From Trinickia acidisoli (GTDB lineage Bacteria > Pseudomonadota > Gammaproteobacteria > Burkholderiales > Burkholderiaceae), in NCBI RefSeq assembly GCF_017315725.1, contig NZ_JAFLRG010000001.1:124001-188000 (forward strand): 64,000 nucleotides of DNA. Reading direction: 5' to 3'. Below are positions 62,967-64,000 of this stretch, in pieces. Every line of letters starts with the position of its first letter. Within the stretch, counting starts at the first letter, position 1. Below the pieces are notes generated by a model. That model did no database searches. It saw only the letters and a program-made list of their open reading frames with translations, and was not told the origin of the DNA. The position numbers and the translations under genes are program-made.

Positions 62967-63404
62967 ATGTTTTCCCACGGACACGCTGGAGCGGGTGCCT
63001 ATGCGCGCGTCGGCGTCGAGACAGGGGTGATGGGCGCAAATCCGCATCGATTGATCCTCATGCTGTACCAAGGCGCGCGCAAGGCCATCGCGCAGGCGCG
63101 CATGCATTTGCAGCAAGGCAACATCGGCCCGCGCGGCGAGGCGATCAGCAAGGCCATCGGGATCATCGGCAGCGGCTTGCAGGCATCGCTGAACAAAGAT
63201 GTGGGGGGCGAGATCGCTCATCGACTCGACGCACTTTACAGTTACATGACGCGTCGATTGTTGGAGGCGAACATCGCCCAGAGCGAAGCGATGCTGATCG
63301 AAGTGGACGGCTTGCTCGCAACGCTCGAGGAAGCCTGGATCGGCATCGGCGTGGAAGCGGCGCGGATCATGGCGCAGCAGGGGCAGGCGGACGCGCAGCG
63401 ATGA
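62967..63404 (+). CDS. fliS: Flagellin export chaperone FliS
   Basis: A 145-residue FliS, the flagellin-specific chaperone. The conserved start 'AYARVGVETGVMGANPHRLI' followed by LMLYQGARKAIAQARMH and the C-terminal 'ALYSYMTRRLLEANIAQSEA' pattern are diagnostic. The ATG at 62967 follows AAGGAG; the longer in-frame upstream start is rejected. The next gene overlaps its stop (ATGA), so the two are translationally coupled. Confidence 0.96.
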   Translation: MFSHGHAGAGAYARVGVETGVMGANPHRLILMLYQGARKAIAQARMHLQQGNIGPRGEAISKAIGIIGSGLQASLNKDVGGEIAHRLDALYSYMTRRLLEANIAQSEAMLIEVDGLLATLEEAWIGIGVEAARIMAQQGQADAQR

Positions 63405-63730
63405 ATTCGAAAGCAGACTATTTCGCACGTTACGAGGCGATTGCCTCGGTTTCCTCGCGCATGTTGTCGGCGGCTCGCCATGCGCTGTGGACCGAATTGA
63501 TGGAGTTGCAGGAAGAGTACCGGGCGCTTGTCGATACGCTGCGCGAGGTCGATGCCAGCGTCTCGCTCAACGAACACGAGCGGATGCGCAAGTACGACCT
63601 GATTCGCCAGATTCTGGCCGACGACGCCGCGATTCGCGACCTCGTCAATCCGAGCGTCGCGCGCCTATCCGCTTTTTTTTCCGCACGGCGCCCGGCGCAT
63701 GTGCTCAAGGAACTGTTCGGCGCGCGTTGA
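63401..63730 (+). CDS. fliT: FliT-like protein, second copy
   Basis: A 109-residue helical protein whose ATG overlaps the fliS stop. The position after fliS, the size and pattern (N-terminal 'YEAIASVSSRMLSAARHALW', 'LMELQEEYRALVDTLREVD', then 'RKYDLIRQILADDAAIRDLV' and a basic/aromatic end) fit the FliT family. It shares little direct sequence with the FliT-like protein at 354-653. It may be the true FliD chaperone or serve another export substrate. Confidence 0.8.
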   Translation: MNSKADYFARYEAIASVSSRMLSAARHALWTELMELQEEYRALVDTLREVDASVSLNEHERMRKYDLIRQILADDAAIRDLVNPSVARLSAFFSARRPAHVLKELFGAR

Positions 63731-63822
63731 GCGTGCATGATGTAGTCATCCAGCTCTCCGGCCCGCGGCGCGCGGTGCCCGCGTAGCGAGGGCAGGTTCG
63801 AACGACGGCGCAAGGACGCGGC

Positions 63823-64000
63823 ATGACAGGAATCGACTCTGCCCTCGCCTCGATGCTGGTCAGCGGCATCGACGGTCTGCTCGACAGCGTCGGCGCGGGC
63901 GCGCGCACGGGCGCGGCCCAATCGGGCGCGACGGGGCTCACGGTCGATACGCCGGCCGCGGCCGACGGCGCCGCCGCGCTGGCCGACACGCCGCCTCCCG
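63823..64000 (+). CDS. Start of an unidentified gene, possibly a second hook-length-control-like protein (partial)
   Basis: An open frame from ATG 63823 runs off the window with 59 residues visible, beginning 'MTGIDSALASMLVSGIDGLL' and becoming Ala/Gly/Thr/Pro-rich. Codon bias is as in the flanking genes. In Burkholderia relatives a FliK-like gene and a FlhB-like gene follow the fliS region; the Ala-rich composition would fit the former. No conserved domain is visible in this fragment, so the call is weak. Confidence 0.4.
   Translation, partial: MTGIDSALASMLVSGIDGLLDSVGAGARTGAAQSGATGLTVDTPAAADGAAALADTPPP

Overview
The window is a nearly complete polar/lateral flagellum and chemotaxis locus of a high-GC betaproteobacterium. 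FlhDC as master regulator, the flagellar gene order, the H-NS type (conserved DPKSGNTWSGRG motif), the DUF2844/DUF3443 genes and the strong GC3 bias point to Burkholderiaceae, most likely Burkholderia sensu lato (Burkholderia, Paraburkholderia, Trinickia or a relative). The genus cannot be fixed from the sequence alone. No rRNA, tRNA, insertion sequence, prophage or CRISPR array was seen.

Layout. 0.2-3.3 kb: filament genes fliC, fliD and fliT on the minus strand, ending in a good intrinsic terminator. 3.5-3.7 kb: a 10-bp tandem repeat (16 units). 3.9-10.5 kb: non-flagellar genes (rpsU, a hypothetical gene, tag, a BadF-type sugar kinase, a Cof-type HAD phosphatase, a membrane-anchored histidine phosphatase, an H-NS homologue and a GT4 glycosyltransferase). 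11.2-12.2 kb: flhDC behind a long leader. 12.4-23.9 kb: one motor/chemotaxis operon motA-motB-cheY1-cheA-cheW-mcp-cheR-cheD-cheB-cheY-cheZ. 24.1-28.1 kb: a duplicated gene pair (DUF2844 + DUF3443) set between cheZ and flhB. 28.4-35.1 kb: flhB-flhA-flhF-flhG-fliA, followed by an orphan HigA-like antitoxin gene. 35.6-37.8 kb: flgN, flgM and flgA on the minus strand, divergent from flgBCDEFGHIJ (38.0-45.6 kb), then ycgR and flgKL (to 50.1 kb). 50.2-54.7 kb: fliLMNOPQR on the minus strand. 55.0-62.2 kb: fliFGHIJK on the minus strand. 62.4-64.0 kb: fliE, fliS, a second fliT-like gene and the start of a further gene that runs off the window.

How it works together. FlhD4C2 should switch on the basal body/export operons and fliA. 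FliA (sigma-28), held back by FlgM until the hook is finished, should then transcribe the late genes. I found sigma-28-like sites (TAAAGTTT-N11/12-GCCGATAA type) upstream of fliC, motA, flgM, ycgR, flgK and fliS, which fits that cascade.

The most interesting content is the DUF2844/DUF3443 pair. The DUF3443 lipoproteins carry two D-T/S-x-S motifs, a GILGIG motif and a C-terminal block arranged as in pepsin-like aspartic proteases, and the second copy has an altered first motif (DTES). Other points worth a look are an FlhG whose Walker A has lost both signature lysines, an FlgA with three IPGPGEA repeats, the 10-bp tandem repeat, and the orphan HigA.
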